Below are positions 1-11,888 of a stretch of 64,000 nucleotides of DNA, in pieces. Below the pieces are notes generated by a model. It was not told where the DNA came from. It saw only the letters and a list, made by a program, of their open reading frames with translations, and searched no databases. This DNA is from Halichoerus grypus. Lineage: Eukaryota > Chordata > Mammalia > Carnivora > Phocidae. The translations under genes were made by a program, and so were the position numbers. The stretch spans positions 188,536,187-188,600,186 of the forward strand of contig NC_135713.1 in NCBI RefSeq assembly GCF_964656455.1, written 5' to 3'. The first letter of the stretch is position 1; every line of letters starts with the position of its first letter.

Positions 1-1421
1 CTGAGCCACAGAGCTGCCATCTGGGTTGGTGGGAAGGGGTGGATGATGAGGTCAGTGTGGGACCTGCAGGGTGAGCAGCCTGAAGCCCATGAGAGGGAGC
101 AGGGCTGAAGACACGGGAGGCTCCAACACCCAGACGCAGAATGTGCTTACTGCCAAGTTCTTGGCCTGGGATGAAAGGTCACTTTTATGTGTGTTAGTCA
201 CAGTTTGTTGTGAGCCTGTGAGCCTTACCAACATCCTGGATTTCTGGGGTGCTGTCAGGAAAACCCTCCCATGATGGCACCTCCCGAGTCAGCAGGAATG
301 TCAGTGTGGTGAGATTTCACACTTCGAGGCAATTCAATTTTCTTTAAGCCTGATGGAGCACTTCATCCCTTCACAAAAGCAGGCTATAGGAGCCTTTTCA
401 GTTTGTCATCCTAATAAAAATGCCTGTAAGTAAAAACATTCGGTCTTTGTTTTCTGAATTGCATGATCTTTTCAATTTCTGGGGAACTCCTTTATAATAT
501 CAGTTGGAAGAAAAAAATAGCTGGTATCAGGACTGCTATGGACATCAGTCCTTTCATTGCATAATGTCCACTTTATTCTTTGCTGAGCAGGCAGGCAAAG
601 GATTCTGGGTTTGGATTAAGTGGTGGACTTTGGGGACCTTTTCCAGATATCTTCTAGTGTGTGGTTATAGCCAAGACAGATATAATGCTTGCCAGCTTAT
701 TAGCCGTGTTGTTTGGGTTTCTTTTAAATGGAAGTAATGTTTTGTGACTTGAAGACCGCTGATACTGACTTAAAGGGAGTGAGTGAACCCTTCCACTTTG
801 TCTCACATGGACATATATGATCCCGATGCAACATGCCAGAGCCGGTCTCACAGTACTACAGCACACGCATGCTTCACCCAGCTTCTGCTGGCTGGCAGTG
901 CTGCCTATTTTTCTTGGGGGTTAATTCTCATGTGTTATTGTGGGCTGTAGAATGTGCAGATAGTAACAGGAAATTATACACAGTTAAGGTATAAAATATA
1001 TGTGTTAAGTAAAATTAACCTGGTTGGGAAAATGGATGTTCAATAAAATTTGAATCCCTAATATATGCCAGGCACTAGGAAAATCAAATTTTCAGCTGTT
1101 CACTGTGTGAAATCTAATATTGAGACAGTTAAACACAATTATTCTATAGTAAACTTAGGGTTTTACATCCTAGGAATTATTTGCTAACAATAGTTATATC
1201 TTATAATTTTATTTTAAATTGGATGTTTTTGTCCATTGATTGGACAAATCTGATTACTGGATTGAATTAAATAGCTACTGGATTTCCAAAGAATTCCTGT
1301 AAGTAGTTGAAATTTTTTTTAAATTAAGATGATTAAATGTTTATGTATTTAAATATTAGCTGACATGACTTTAAAATATATTTTGAGTTGTTTACTGTAA
1401 TATACAGCTGATTTTATAATA
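1..1421. other. Intergenic sequence, no gene recognised
   Basis: No convincing coding region was found. The first ~430 bases are less AT-rich than what follows and end in an AATAAA-containing stretch near 413, so they could be the 3' part of an old repeat or a processed transcript copy, but I cannot assign a family. The remainder is AT-rich unique-looking sequence. Short open frames here lack KRTAP composition or any recognisable domain. Confidence 0.5.
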
Positions 1422-1675
1422 ACAGCAAACCCTTATATAGCATTTACTGTGTAGCAGATGCGGTTCTATGCTTTACATGTATTATGTCATTTAATTCTTA
1501 CAACAGCCCTATGTGGTTGGTATTGAAGGTATCCTTTGTTTTATAGATGAGGGAAACTGAGGCATAGAGAGAGTAAATAAGTTGATCAAGGTCAGCAACT
1601 GGTAAATAGTAGAGTTGGGATTTGAACCCTGGCTGTCTGGCTCCAGAGTCTGTGTTCTTAATCACTGTATACTAA
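1422..1675 (+). repeat. MIR (tRNA-derived ancient SINE)
   Basis: The order of motifs is that of a MIR: a segment resembling 'gcatttactgtgt', then 'atgtcatttaattctta', a 'gagggaaactgaggca' core, and the tail 'ttgaaccctggctgtctggc'. Orientation is plus. Assignment is by eye. Confidence 0.75.
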
Positions 1676-3390
1676 TCCATAGTCTCTCCATTGTTGACTA
1701 TTATATTTTTGAAGAGAAAATATGTAATTTACTTTATTTCAGCCAGGCTTTGTTGATACCCTGCTATTCGCCTTGCACTGTGCTAGGAGATTTAGGGGAC
1801 TCAGGGATGGTTTAGTTTCTACTGGAGTTCGTTGGGCACTCAGGACTTGAAGTTGAAGCAAAGTAGGAAAGTCATTCCAATTGTAGTGAGCAGCTGCAAT
1901 AAATGCACAGATGTGGAAAAGAACAAATTGTCATTAGGAGGCAGTGAATAGTGCACTGTGTCTAAACAGTAGTCATGTGAGGTAAAAGCTAGATGGAGAG
2001 TCTTGACTCTCAGGCTGAGGAGTTTGAATTTAAGTAGGTAGACCATTGAGAGCCACTGGCATGTTTTTCTAAAGCAGGGAAATCACTTCATTAATCTCCC
2101 CATTTGTAAAATACCACATTGCTAGAATGTATGAGGAATAAATTAAATAATGCATTAAAAATGTTTAACATGGTGTCTGGAACATAGTGCTCAATAAATG
2201 GTTCTAAATAAGGGTAGTTATTGTTAAGTAAATGAAGGGAAGCTGGAGTCCTTTTTCCATCATTCACAGGTAAACACCTGTGAATTCTATTTAACAATGG
2301 GGTGATCAAGGGGTAACTCTAGGAGTTTAGCTTTCCAGTCTCTCAATGTCTGAAAAGTCTTCTGCCTGTTCACAGTCTTCACTATAACTTTGCCACCAGT
2401 AGGGGCTCCACCTCTACAAAGGAAGGACTAGTGGCCCTTAGCCTTGCTTTGCTGGAACCCTGTGAGGCTACTGGGAAGCAGTGTCTCCTTCTCTAGTACC
2501 TTCTGCCATGTGGCCATTTTGTGGAGGTAGTCCAAGCAAACCCTCAGTAAGATTTATTACTTAGAGGGTACTGAAGCAAATCTGTCAGCTTGAGTATGGA
2601 TTTCTCCATTCTGCATTTCTCATCAATATCTGTGGTTTATGGTAAATGATGCAACTCACATTGAAATTCAGTTTGAAATTTTAACTGGAGAACCAAGATG
2701 TATTAGGATAGCTTATAATCATAGTTGGTCAGCATTCATCAGTAGGAATTGGCTTCTTGGTCTGTTGGGAAGAAGTATGTGAAGAAAGAAAAAAGAACAG
2801 AAAGGAGAGGAACATCATATGTGGGAAAAAATTCCCACAAATTAAAAGTGTGCAGATGAGTTGGATAAAGAAGGAACAACCACCCAAATGGAGTAAAACA
2901 TCACCCTGGGCAGCCCTCATCCTAGTTTTCTCAGCTTTATCATCCACTCTTGTGTATCTGGGTGTTGTTAGCCTCCTAATAGTCAACAGGGTTTTGTGCT
3001 TCTAAAGATGTACAATTGAATGGAGAGGAGGAAGAGAAAAAATTATTAATTTTTTTACATGCCAAGCATATTACTATTGATAAACTTATTTGATATAGGG
3101 ACACTGAGATATTAGAACCCCCATTTGATAGGCAAGATAAAACTGGGTAGATTTGTGATTTTCATCTTAGGTCTTCTGATTCCTTTTTTTGTCCCTTCCT
3201 ACAGTTAAAAACGTCTTTAGAGTGATCAAAGTGTAGAACCTGTACTCAAATACAATATAACAAGATATTTGGCTTACTTCCAGTCTCAGCCCCTGGGCCA
3301 CACTAATTTCTGTTCTTAACCTTTGTGTGCTTCTCTCTCATTTTTGTCTCTTCTCTTCAATAAAACAGTAACTGTTGGGGTGAAGTTTCA
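1676..3390. other. Intergenic; two weak MIR fragments
   Basis: No gene was recognised. Weak MIR-like pieces occur at about 2080-2230 ('ccccatttgtaaaat', 'ctcaataaatggtt') and 3040-3185 ('tgccaagcatatta', 'cccccatttgatag'). The open frames at 2729-3005 overlap each other on opposite strands, have low-complexity composition and show no domain. Confidence 0.4.
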
Positions 3391-3405
3391 AAATTCTAAC
3401 CTCAG

Positions 3406-3606
3406 GGGCGCCTGGGTGGCTCAGTCAGTTAAGCGTCTGCCTTTGGCTCAGGTCATGATCCCAGGGTCCTGGGATCGAGCCCTGCATCCGGCTCCCTGCT
3501 CCGTGGGAAGCCTGCTTCTCCCTCTCCCACTCCCCCTGCTTGTGTTCCCTCTCTCGCTGTGTCTCTTTCTGTCAAATAAATAAATAAAATCTTTAAAAAA
3601 AAAAAA
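3406..3606 (+). mobile_element. CAN-SINE (SINEC), complete with TSD
   Basis: A full carnivore tRNA-Lys SINE: head GGGCGCCTGGGTGGCTCAG, A/B-box-like tRNA region, CT-rich middle, (AAAT)n, and poly-A. It is bracketed by a perfect 15-bp target-site duplication, aaattctaacctcag, at 3391-3405 and 3607-3621. The perfect TSD and near-consensus body suggest a relatively recent insertion. Confidence 0.95.
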
Positions 3607-3621
3607 AAATTCTAACCTCAG

Positions 3622-5169
3622 AGTTTCCTGAATTCTATCTTTAGGGTTCATTATATTGTCTCCTTCCTCCCTCATGATGCCCCCTAGGGGAGAACCATGA
3701 ATTCCTCCTGCTTCAAGATCTTCCTGGCTATTACTCTAGATAAACCTCTGTCATCTTGACTCCTCTCAAACTTTCTCATGGCTCACCACCTCAGTGGCTT
3801 TGAAAATCCAGAGTTCCTTCACTTCTCCATCCCACAACGTTATAAACCTACTAGGATCTTTTCTGCAGGTCTACAGGTCTCATCTTTTGAACAAATGAAT
3901 ACTATCTTTATTCTGGTTCCATTCAGACCAAGATTCCTCCCATCCTTTTGAGAAAAGATTTAGTTTGTCTCTTCCACCTAAGATAAATACTATATTGAAA
4001 AATCTTAAAAAAAAAAAAAAGAAAGAAATGAAGAGCCCCAATATGACAAATATTTGGTGCTTTGGATTAGTCTCTCTGAATCTCACAAGAACACTTTTAC
4101 TTAACTCTCAAATCCCCAGGCTCACCCTATGGTTTTCATGTTTCAGTTGATGTGATGATTCAACATTTTCTCCCTTGAAGTTTCTCAAAATCCCTTTGTA
4201 TTCTTGGGCTTTTAAAACTAAGTTTGCCTGTTAGTGTTTAATAGAATAACCATGATGGAAAGCAGGTTTCTCAAGTCAGAGTTATGGTTTTGGGGATAAG
4301 TCAGTAATTAACAAAGGGCCATCTGCTGTCAGTTCTCCACGGCACAGCCCACTTTGCATAGAAGGTTTTTAATAGAAATGGTAGAGCTTCCTTAACTACA
4401 GAGCTAAATGGTGCTGAGTAATCTTTCTAATTCCTCAGTCAGATTCTGTCAGGCCTATAATGTAATTCTCTGGCTGCCATCTCCAAAGCTCAGAGACATT
4501 TTTTCCATAGTCCCGTTCCTAGGGTTAACCAAAGTAAGTGGGAAGTTGAACAAATGGTTCAGTAAATGATCTGAATTTTTAAAGGCAGTAAGAGTGTAAC
4601 AGTGAGGATCCCTTCAGGAAACAAGAACCACGCCCATTATTTGAATCAAGTGAATTTTATATGGAGAATTTTAAAATAAGTTCTTAGGTAACTAAAAGGG
4701 TTAAAAGGGGATACTGAGATGTTACAAATATAAGAACTGCAGAAAACCCTGGGAATGATAGTTTCTTTCAACAGAGGAGGGAGGGAATTAACACTTAGAA
4801 ATTTAGAGAGGGGGTTGTCCTGCAGAACCGAGACTCCGATGTTTCAGGAAAACTGGCAGGCTGGTGACTCTGAGTGGGGTGTGCAGTGAAGCAGCTTCTA
4901 CAAGTGTTGAGAAAACTGCAGACTGGATTTAGGTGCTTCTCTGGAAAGGATCTGCAGCTGCTGGAGTGAACAAGTGTTATTGGGAGATAATCCTGGGAAT
5001 TGTCAGCAAACAGGAAGTCCCAATTAAGCAGAAGGAAGCAAAAAGGAAGGAGCATGTTCCTTCTTCCTCTTCAGCTTTGCAGCTTTCCTCTGTCACCCCC
5101 TAGTGGTAAAGCCCGACAGAGTGGTTTGCAGAGCATCACAGGGCTGACGACAGCAGGGAGGGCATGAAG
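3622..5169. other. Intergenic; possible very old repeat at 4600-5160
   Basis: No gene was recognised. The part from about 4600 to 5160 (tract 'gaattttatatggagaatt' and the later 'caccccctagtggtaaagc') reads like a decayed interspersed repeat, but I could not name a family. A short poly-A run occurs at 4006-4020. Confidence 0.35.
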
Positions 5170-5645
5170 CTGGGACAGTAACTTAACACCTGGCACAGAG
5201 GAGCTTACTCTGAAAGCCCACAGCTTCCCAAATAGGCATCTTTAAATCAGCTGAACCAACGAAATCAGAAAGGGAGACAAACCATAAGAGACTCTTAACT
5301 ACAGGAAACAAACTGAGGGTTGCTGGAGGGGAGGTAGGTGGGAGGATGGAGTTATTGGGTAATGGGCATTAAGGAGGGCATCTGATGTAATGAGCACTGG
5401 GTGTTATATGCAACTGATGAATCACTAAACTCAAGCTCTGAAACTAATAATACACTATATGTTAATTAATTGATTTTAAATAAAATAAATAAATCAGCTG
5501 AACCTCCCCACACCATTCTTCATTTCCAGTTCCTTAATTTCATTGTCTTGTTATGAGTTTTGGAGTCAGAGTTGGGTTCATATTTTAGTTTTTACTTCTG
5601 AGCTATGTGACTATAAGCAAGCTATTTAACTTTCTTTATTCATTA
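5170..5645. repeat. Local duplication, copy A (left part)
   Basis: Matches 8649-8985 over 'gacagtaacttaac', 'cacagcttcccaaatag', 'cttaatttcattg' and 'gagttttggagtcaga'. Its right end is MIR-like (5550 onward) and continues after the ancient L1, at 7063-7175. The copy is interrupted by an L1 3'-end insertion (5258-5490) that copy B lacks. Confidence 0.65.
5258..5490 (+). mobile_element. L1 3'-end fragment (5'-truncated), with TSD
   Basis: A 233-bp carnivore L1 terminus: 'ataagagactcttaacta', 'tgagcactgggtgttatat', 'ctgaaactaataatacac', then an (AAAT)-type tail. The 14-bp TSD aaatcagctgaacc is at 5244-5257 and 5491-5504, which defines the insertion exactly. Confidence 0.9.
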
Positions 5646-5973
5646 AAAAACTACTTTGAGATATGATTGACATACAAAAAGCTATTTAAATTTAAATAAC
5701 TTGATGAGTTTGGAGATAAGTATATACCAGTGAAACAGCACAATCAATGCCATAAACTCCCAAAGTTTCCTCTTCTTTTTCCAACTTTTTTGTGATAAGA
5801 ACACTTAATATACATCTTTTTAGCAAATTTTTAAGTATACAATACAGTATTGCTAACTGTAGACCCTGTGGTACACAGTAGATCTCTAAGACTTATTCAT
5901 CTTGCATAACTGAAGCTTTGTACCCTTTGACCATTACCTCCTTAATTCTCCCCACCCCTGAACCTCTGGTAAC

Positions 5974-6753
5974 TGATGTGAAATATTGGGGTTCAGGAGC
6001 AGTCAATAAAGAATTCTTGAAACATCTTCGGTGCAAAAAGGGTGGTTTTATTAAAGCACAGGGACAGGACCTGTGGGCAGAAAGAGCTGTACTGGGGTTG
6101 TGAAGAGTGGCTGATTGTATACTTTCTTTTTTTTTTAAAGATTTTATTTATTTATTTGAAAGAAAGAGTGAGAGAGAGAGGCCAAGAGGGGGTAGAGTCA
6201 GAGGGAGAAGCAGACTCCCCGCTGAGCAGGGAGCCCGATGTGGGACTCAATCCCGGGACTCTGGGATCATGACCCGAGCCGAAGGCAGTCGCTTAACCAA
6301 CTGAGCCACCCAGGCGCCCCTGATTGTATACTTTCAAGTTGGGAGGGCGTTAGGGATAGCATGAGTCTCTGAGGAACTTGGAAGCAAGATTTCCAGGACC
6401 CTGAGGGGCTAGTAGTTGTTAGGAAAAGTCCATTTACTACTATCTAGTAAAACTTTAATCATGAGACCCTTCAGGTGAATATCAGTGTTCCATATGCTTG
6501 GAGGATGATTGCTAACCTATATCTTGGGTGGGGGTAGAGATAAAGGAAGTTTCCAAAGGGATTTTTGCAGGATCCTGGAAGTCTGGCTAATGTCAAGCTA
6601 AGGTTGTCTTTTGCCTCTAGCAAAGTATTAACATTGAGGCAGTTGAGTTCCGGGAGAAAGGTTACTTGGCCTGTATCAAATACTTGTTAATGGGCTGTAA
6701 GTTGTAAGGAAATTTAATTTTTTTTTTTTTTTTTTGCCTTTTTCTCCACATGA
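5974..6753 (+). mobile_element. LTR-like insertion (solo LTR?) with 5-bp TSD
   Basis: This block interrupts the ancient L1 exactly between two copies of GTAAC (5969-5973 and 6754-6758). Its ends are near-inverted (tgatgtg / cacatga), and it contains an AATAAA near 6006 followed by 'ggtggttttattaaagca'. A 5-bp TSD with no terminal poly-A in the expected orientation fits an endogenous-retrovirus LTR better than a LINE or SINE. Family not identified. A SINE at 6127-6320 lies inside it. Confidence 0.55.
6127..6320 (-). mobile_element. CAN-SINE, minus strand, with TSD
   Basis: Poly-T, then 'aaagattttatttattt', a GA-rich middle, and a tRNA-like end finishing in 'gagccacccaggcgcccc'. The perfect 15-bp TSD tgattgtatactttc occurs at 6112-6126 and 6321-6335. 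Confidence 0.95.
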
Positions 6754-7379
6754 GTAACCACCATTCTATTCTCTGCTTCTATGAATTTGACTATTTTAGA
6801 TTCCTCATAAAAGTGGTGTCATATAGGATTTGTTCTGTATCTGGCTTATTTATGTTAGCATAATCATCCATGTAAACAACATGATTTTCCTTCTTTTTTA
6901 AAGCTGGATAATATTCCATTGTATGTAAATATCACATTTTCTTTATCCATCATTCATTGTTGGATACTTACTTTGCTTCCATGTCTTGGATATTGTGAAT
7001 AATGTTGCAGTGAACATGGGAGTACACGTATCTCTTTGAGATCCTGATTTCAGTTTGTTTAACCTCTTTCAGATTTAATTTACTCATCTTACAAAACCAA
7101 GATAACTGTTTCACAGAACTGATGGAATATTAAATGAAATTGGGTTCATTTGAAGTTTAGTCTGGGTACAGCATATGGCACTAAACAAGGGAAGGAGAAA
7201 GGAGAAGAAAAGGAAGAAAATACACAGTTTCTATAATCCTTCTAATTGGTCATAAGACTGTAGTTGATATTTATAACTCTGTGCCTCCACTACGCATTTC
7301 ATGTTTTCTTTATGCTCAATCAGGACTTCAACTGGTTGAGATTCTTCACCTGATAGGGGATGATTTAAATCTTCATTTC

Positions 7380-8510
7380 TGAAAGGAAAATCCGTAATGG
7401 TCCTGTCTTTTTCAGGTTGTCAGTAGATGGGTTACGCTAGCACCCTCAAATACAGTATATATTGAATTCAAAATGCAAAAAAGCCCACCAAGAGTTGTGC
7501 TTTTCCTAGCTGAAGATAGTTCAAGGGACAACAGGTTTTCTTTCACTTTAGAAAGGAGATCTCAACATGTTCTAGACAATTTGACTCCAAGAGGTTTCAC
7601 TGAGGTGGTGACCTCCTTAATTTTTGTGGGGTTTATCTCCAACCCGGGAGTTCACATGTGTTTACTAAGACATCTAAAGTACTTGCTACTTCCTGCTCCT
7701 CAAACAGTTAGCACAATGTCATCACTGCAGTGGACTGATATGATGTGTGCAATGTCAAGATGGTTAAGATCTCTGCTGAGTATATTATGACAGAAAGCAG
7801 GAGAGTTGACACAGCCCTGAGGCAATATTTGTAAGGTTACTGTTAGTCATAGCAGTTAAAAGCAAACTATTTCTGATTGTCCTAGCAAACTGATATGGAG
7901 AAAAAGGCATTTTCATGTCAAAAACTGCATACTTCCAGTTGCCAGGGGCTATGTTGATTTGTTCCATGAAAGACACTCCATCTGGAACATCAGCTCCAGT
8001 TGGGGCCATTACCTAAATTAGTTTAAAATAATGTAGATAATTACTCTTATATTCTGATTTGTCTGCTTTTTCCATAGGACAAACAAGAGAGTAAGTGGGG
8101 AGATGCTAGGTATCACCACCGGGCTTTATTCAAGTGTCTGAAAATGGCACTCATCTTCACAATTCCTCCAGGGATCTGATATCATTTTTTATTTACTACC
8201 CTTGTAATGAGGGGAACGTCCAGTGGCTTCTACTTGGTTCTTCCTACCATTTGAGCTTTATTCCTCCAGCCAGAGTGCTAATGTGGGGATTCTGCCAATT
8301 GTCAAGAAGATTATCCGAGTTACAGATTCCCAAATTGAGGAATTGATCTCTGGACCTACTGGGTCCACTTTGATTAAAATGAGTGGTAAGACTCCAACTA
8401 TCATCTGGCCACCATCAGCCACCACTTTCACTGATGGACTGGAGTGACATTTTGGGTCTTTAGGAGTTAGTGTCAACATAGTGTCTGGTAATCCCTTGAG
8501 TAGGCAGAAT
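7380..8510 (-). pseudogene. Degenerate endogenous-retrovirus pol relic
   Basis: On the minus strand, 7785-8009 reads as a protein containing 'EQINIAPGNWKYAVFDM'. This resembles the N-terminal part of retroviral reverse transcriptase as seen in ERVL-like elements. A further open stretch at 8258-8479 minus may be the upstream part of the same element. There are multiple frame breaks and no intact gene. No flanking LTR pair was located; the LTR-like block at 5974-6753 is a separate insertion inside an L1. The outer limits are approximate, and an uncharacterised repeat is the alternative. Confidence 0.45.
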
Positions 8511-8648
8511 TTGGGGCCCTATGCCCTCTGAGCCCTGGTGTCATACCCATCAATATGTTACAGGACAAAAGGGACTTTGCTCTTGTAATTAAGGTTACTA
8601 ATAAGTTGACTCTAAAATAAAGAGGTTATCCTGGGCTATCCAGGTAGA

Positions 8649-8985
8649 CTGAGAGACAGTAACTTAACTGACACAAAGAGGAACTTGTTCTGACTTCCAC
8701 AGCTTCCAAATAGCCATTTTTAAATCTTCTGAACCTCCTCACACCTCCTTCAAGTCTAGTTACTTAATTTCATTCTCTGTGAGTTTTGGAGTCAGACAGA
8801 TTTGGGTTCAGATTTTACAGGTTTTGTTTGTTTGTTTGTTTACTTATAAGAATATGTGATTTAAGCAAGCTACTTAGATTCATTTAGACTTACTTTCCTC
8901 ACCTACAAGCCAGGATAACAATATCTATTTCAAGGATTGATGTAAGTGTTAAATGAAATAAAGTGTGCAGAAAGTGTAATTAGCC
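8649..8985. repeat. Local duplication, copy B (includes a MIR)
   Basis: Collinear with 5170-5645 plus 7063-7175. The right part (8780-8985) is a MIR: 'ttttggagtcagacagat', 'aagcaagctacttaga', 'aggataacaatatcta'. The left ~130 bp, shared with copy A, is not MIR, so a segment rather than just the repeat was duplicated. Copy B lacks both L1 insertions found in copy A. Confidence 0.65.
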
Positions 8986-9799
8986 CATAGGTCACGGTGG
9001 TTCTCCACTCTCTCCTTCATGCCTGTCTTCCCCATCATTTCCCCCCTTTTCTTTTCTGCCTCTTGTCCCTAGTCTTTTTCATTGTTTTTTCTGTCTTTTC
9101 TCCTCTATTTTGTGCTTTTCCTTTTCATTCTTTTCTCCATCATTTATTACCTTAATCCCCCCACCTGATTTTCTTCTATCCCTTTTGTTATCCATATACC
9201 CATATTATAGTCAATGAACCTCAATTAAAAATTCTCTCTTTTGCTTTAGAATTTGTAATTGATGTGCTTTTCCTATCACTTAACTGTTTATGCATCTCAA
9301 GTCCTTATAGGTGTCATATATAGGAAGTTTCCATTTTGAGAGCTTACTGCAGTCTATTGCATAGTGTAGTGGTTAGAAATGTTCTAGGTTTCCAGTTTTG
9401 GAAAAACCAACAGATCAAAGGACTTACTCTTCTCACAGGTAGGCAGCTGCTAGTAATGGTGCAGAGGCTCAGCTATGTCAGGACCAGTGTCCCTTCCATT
9501 GTCTTGAGATTTTGTAGTTCCAGGAATCATATCTGTGTTTAAAGTGAAAAGAATAGTCTGGGTGAAGAGGAAGTAGAAGCACCAGCAGTATATCTCCCTT
9601 TTATCAATAAAAGGAAGGTTTCTTAAAAGCCCATAACTGACTTCTGTTTAGATTTCACAGGCCAGTCCTGTGTCTATTTCTATAACTTTATTTTTTTAAA
9701 TCTATAAGCTTGTTATTTTAGTGCTGGACTACAGGCATCTGCGGGGCATAGTAGTCAGAACATTTTGGCAACATTTTAATGTCTCTATGGTTTTGTCTT
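8986..9799. other. Intergenic; pyrimidine-rich tract
   Basis: No gene was seen. About 9000-9200 is strongly C/T-rich on the plus strand (runs such as 'ttttcttttctgcctcttg'). The rest is unremarkable AT-rich sequence. Confidence 0.4.
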
Positions 9800-10300
9800 T
9801 TTCAGAATGTCTCTAGTTGGAATAATATAGCACATAGCCTTTTTAGATTGGCTTATTTCATTTAGTAATATGCATGTAATATTCTTCCATGTCTTTTTGT
9901 GGCTTGATAAATCATTTCTTTTTATCACAGAATAGTATTCCATTGCATAGATGTAATACAGTTTGTTTTTCCATTCACCTATTGAAGGACATCTTTGTTG
10001 CTTCCAATTCTTGGCAATTATGAATTAAGCTGCTATAAATGTTCATGTGTAGGTTTTTGTGTGGACATAAGTTTTCAGCTTATTTGGATAAATACATAGC
10101 ACAATTGCTGGATTGTATGATAAGCCTATGTTTAACTTGGTAAGAAACAGCCCAACAGTCTTCCAAAGTGGCTGTGCCATTGTGCATTCCTACCAGCAGT
10201 GAGAGAGAATTCTTGTTGTTCCAGTAGCATTTCACCAGCATTTGGTGTTGTCATTGCTTTGGATTTTAGCCACTCTAATGGTGTGCAGCTTGAACTCTTT
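9800..10300 (-). mobile_element. Ancient L1 3' fragment
   Basis: Minus-strand L1 ORF2 end: 'agtattccattgcatagat', 'ccattcacctattgaagga', 'attgctggattgtatg', 'ccaaagtggctgtgccat'. It is highly diverged and non-coding. Boundaries are approximate. Confidence 0.75.
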
Positions 10301-11298
10301 TTCACTCTTTTCCTCCCATTTAGAATGATCTTCAGGGCCCCAAAGATTGCTTCCCTTGTGAAGCCTTTCCAAGTGCTGCTCCCGACATAACCCCTGCTGG
10401 TCCCAAAGTGATCTTTTCCTCTTTGAAATCCCATTTCTGGCCCTTCCATCTTCTTTTTTGCAGTCTACATAACCAAGATATTACTTTCCACAGCAATGGC
10501 CATCCAGAGCCTCTCCACAATTTCTGAGCGTTCCTGAGGCATTACTTTCTTGTAGTTTCCCCTGCTCTGTCTGGGTCCTGGGTTGTCTCCAACTCCCTTT
10601 GAATCAACCCAGACATGAAACTCAGCTCTTTCTCTGGTATTCACAGGAAAGTTGACCTACCCTAAGGACTGTGGGAGTTTGGTAACTTAATGGGGATGAA
10701 TCATAGAGTAATATTCATGACCTTCTGACTGGGTCTCTCCTCTCTTCTTTCTTCTTCCCCACTCCCTTTCTGGAGTAAAAAAAAAAAAAAAAAAATCCTT
10801 CTCTCTGCCTCATGTGTAATTATTTTACATCCTTCTCTTAGGGTTTTATGTTTGCTAACATGCATGTCACATGTGATACACCTATTGTAAGTTGGACCAT
10901 CAAGGCTTATTGGCCACAGAAGCATCTCCCTAAAGTAGAGGGAGATTTTTTTCTACCAACTATTAAGAGAATACAGTTTATCTTGTTAAATTGTTTGTAG
11001 CTATTTTCACATATATACTTTTTCTTACTGGATAGCAAAGTCCTCAAAGATAAGAATTAAGTCTTCATCTTTCTGATCTCCATAGTCCCTGCTTTAGAAG
11101 TGGTGGTCAATAAATGTTTATAGAATGACTGAATGAATAAAAAAAAAAGAATGAATGAATACACTATATATGATTTCAGTTTCTTTTAAAAAGAAATAAA
11201 TGTATTTCTTTCAAGTAGGCATTCACAAATTATCACAGTTAACCCATTTTAGGTACAGGTGGAAACACAGACTATGGTTTGTTTGCCCAGTTATAGTA
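10301..11298. other. Intergenic, nothing recognised
   Basis: No gene or named repeat was seen. An A-run is present at about 10777-10795. The overlapping short frames at 10132-10520 have no KRTAP-like composition and fall partly on L1 sequence. Confidence 0.4.
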
Positions 11299-11304
11299 TT
11301 TATT
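11299..11304 (-). other. Candidate poly(A) signal, KRTAP1 copy 1
   Basis: AATAAA on the minus strand, 585 nt after the stop. The surrounding sequence ('gtttgcccag...tatttattaag') aligns with the poly(A) regions of KRTAP1 copies 2 and 3, which supports shared ancestry of the 3' UTR ends. Confidence 0.55.
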
Positions 11305-11888
11305 AAGAAATGACAGAAAACACTGTATCATAGATGTAACTGAAATAGCCAGCAGACAAGATCATTATGATCCCACCCTGCAAAAAAAGGGATGGAATCA
11401 GATGTTGAAAGATGAAAAAGTCTAGCCTACTCCTTAGAAAGTGAATGTTGAGTGAAGAGTCCATTCTCTCTGGTAACAACTGAGGAGAGTCACTTGACTA
11501 TACTCTGGTGCCTTTGATGTTAGGAAAAAATATTAGGTAAACAGAGCTAAAAATAGATTATAAAGCAGGGGAGAATTAGATTTGTGGGTAGTTCTCAAGG
11601 ATTAATTCCACAGTATATCAGTAATTTTCAACCCTGCAGAAAAATCAGAAATAGTATATCCAAAACATTTGATAGTCAGCTGGTAGGTTCACAGCATTTC
11701 TGTGTCGGCAGTGGACAGTCAGGGTATTCACTGCAGAATGAAATCAGATAAAACTCATATACTTGGTAGCCCCCATAACAAAAACACAAATGGAAGTCTA
11801 AGAACTTGTGGTGGTCCAGTGGTGGTTGAGGAGATATGCTATTCAGAGATCCTGTGTCCTGGGCAACTGGAAATCAGCAGCCTGGCTT

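Larger units (their letters stand above)
5646..7062 (-). mobile_element. Ancient L1 3' region, interrupted
   Basis: Minus-strand old L1 sequence covering the 3' UTR and the end of ORF2: 'gctggataatattccattg', 'tcattgttggata', 'ttgcagtgaacatgggagt'. It is interrupted at 5974-6753 by an LTR-like insertion that itself carries a SINE. No coding capacity remains. Confidence 0.8.

Noticed and set aside
3406..3606. tRNA-Lys-like sequences in the SINEs as tRNA genes
   Set aside because: They are SINE heads followed by the SINE body, poly-A and TSDs; they do not form free-standing tRNA genes.
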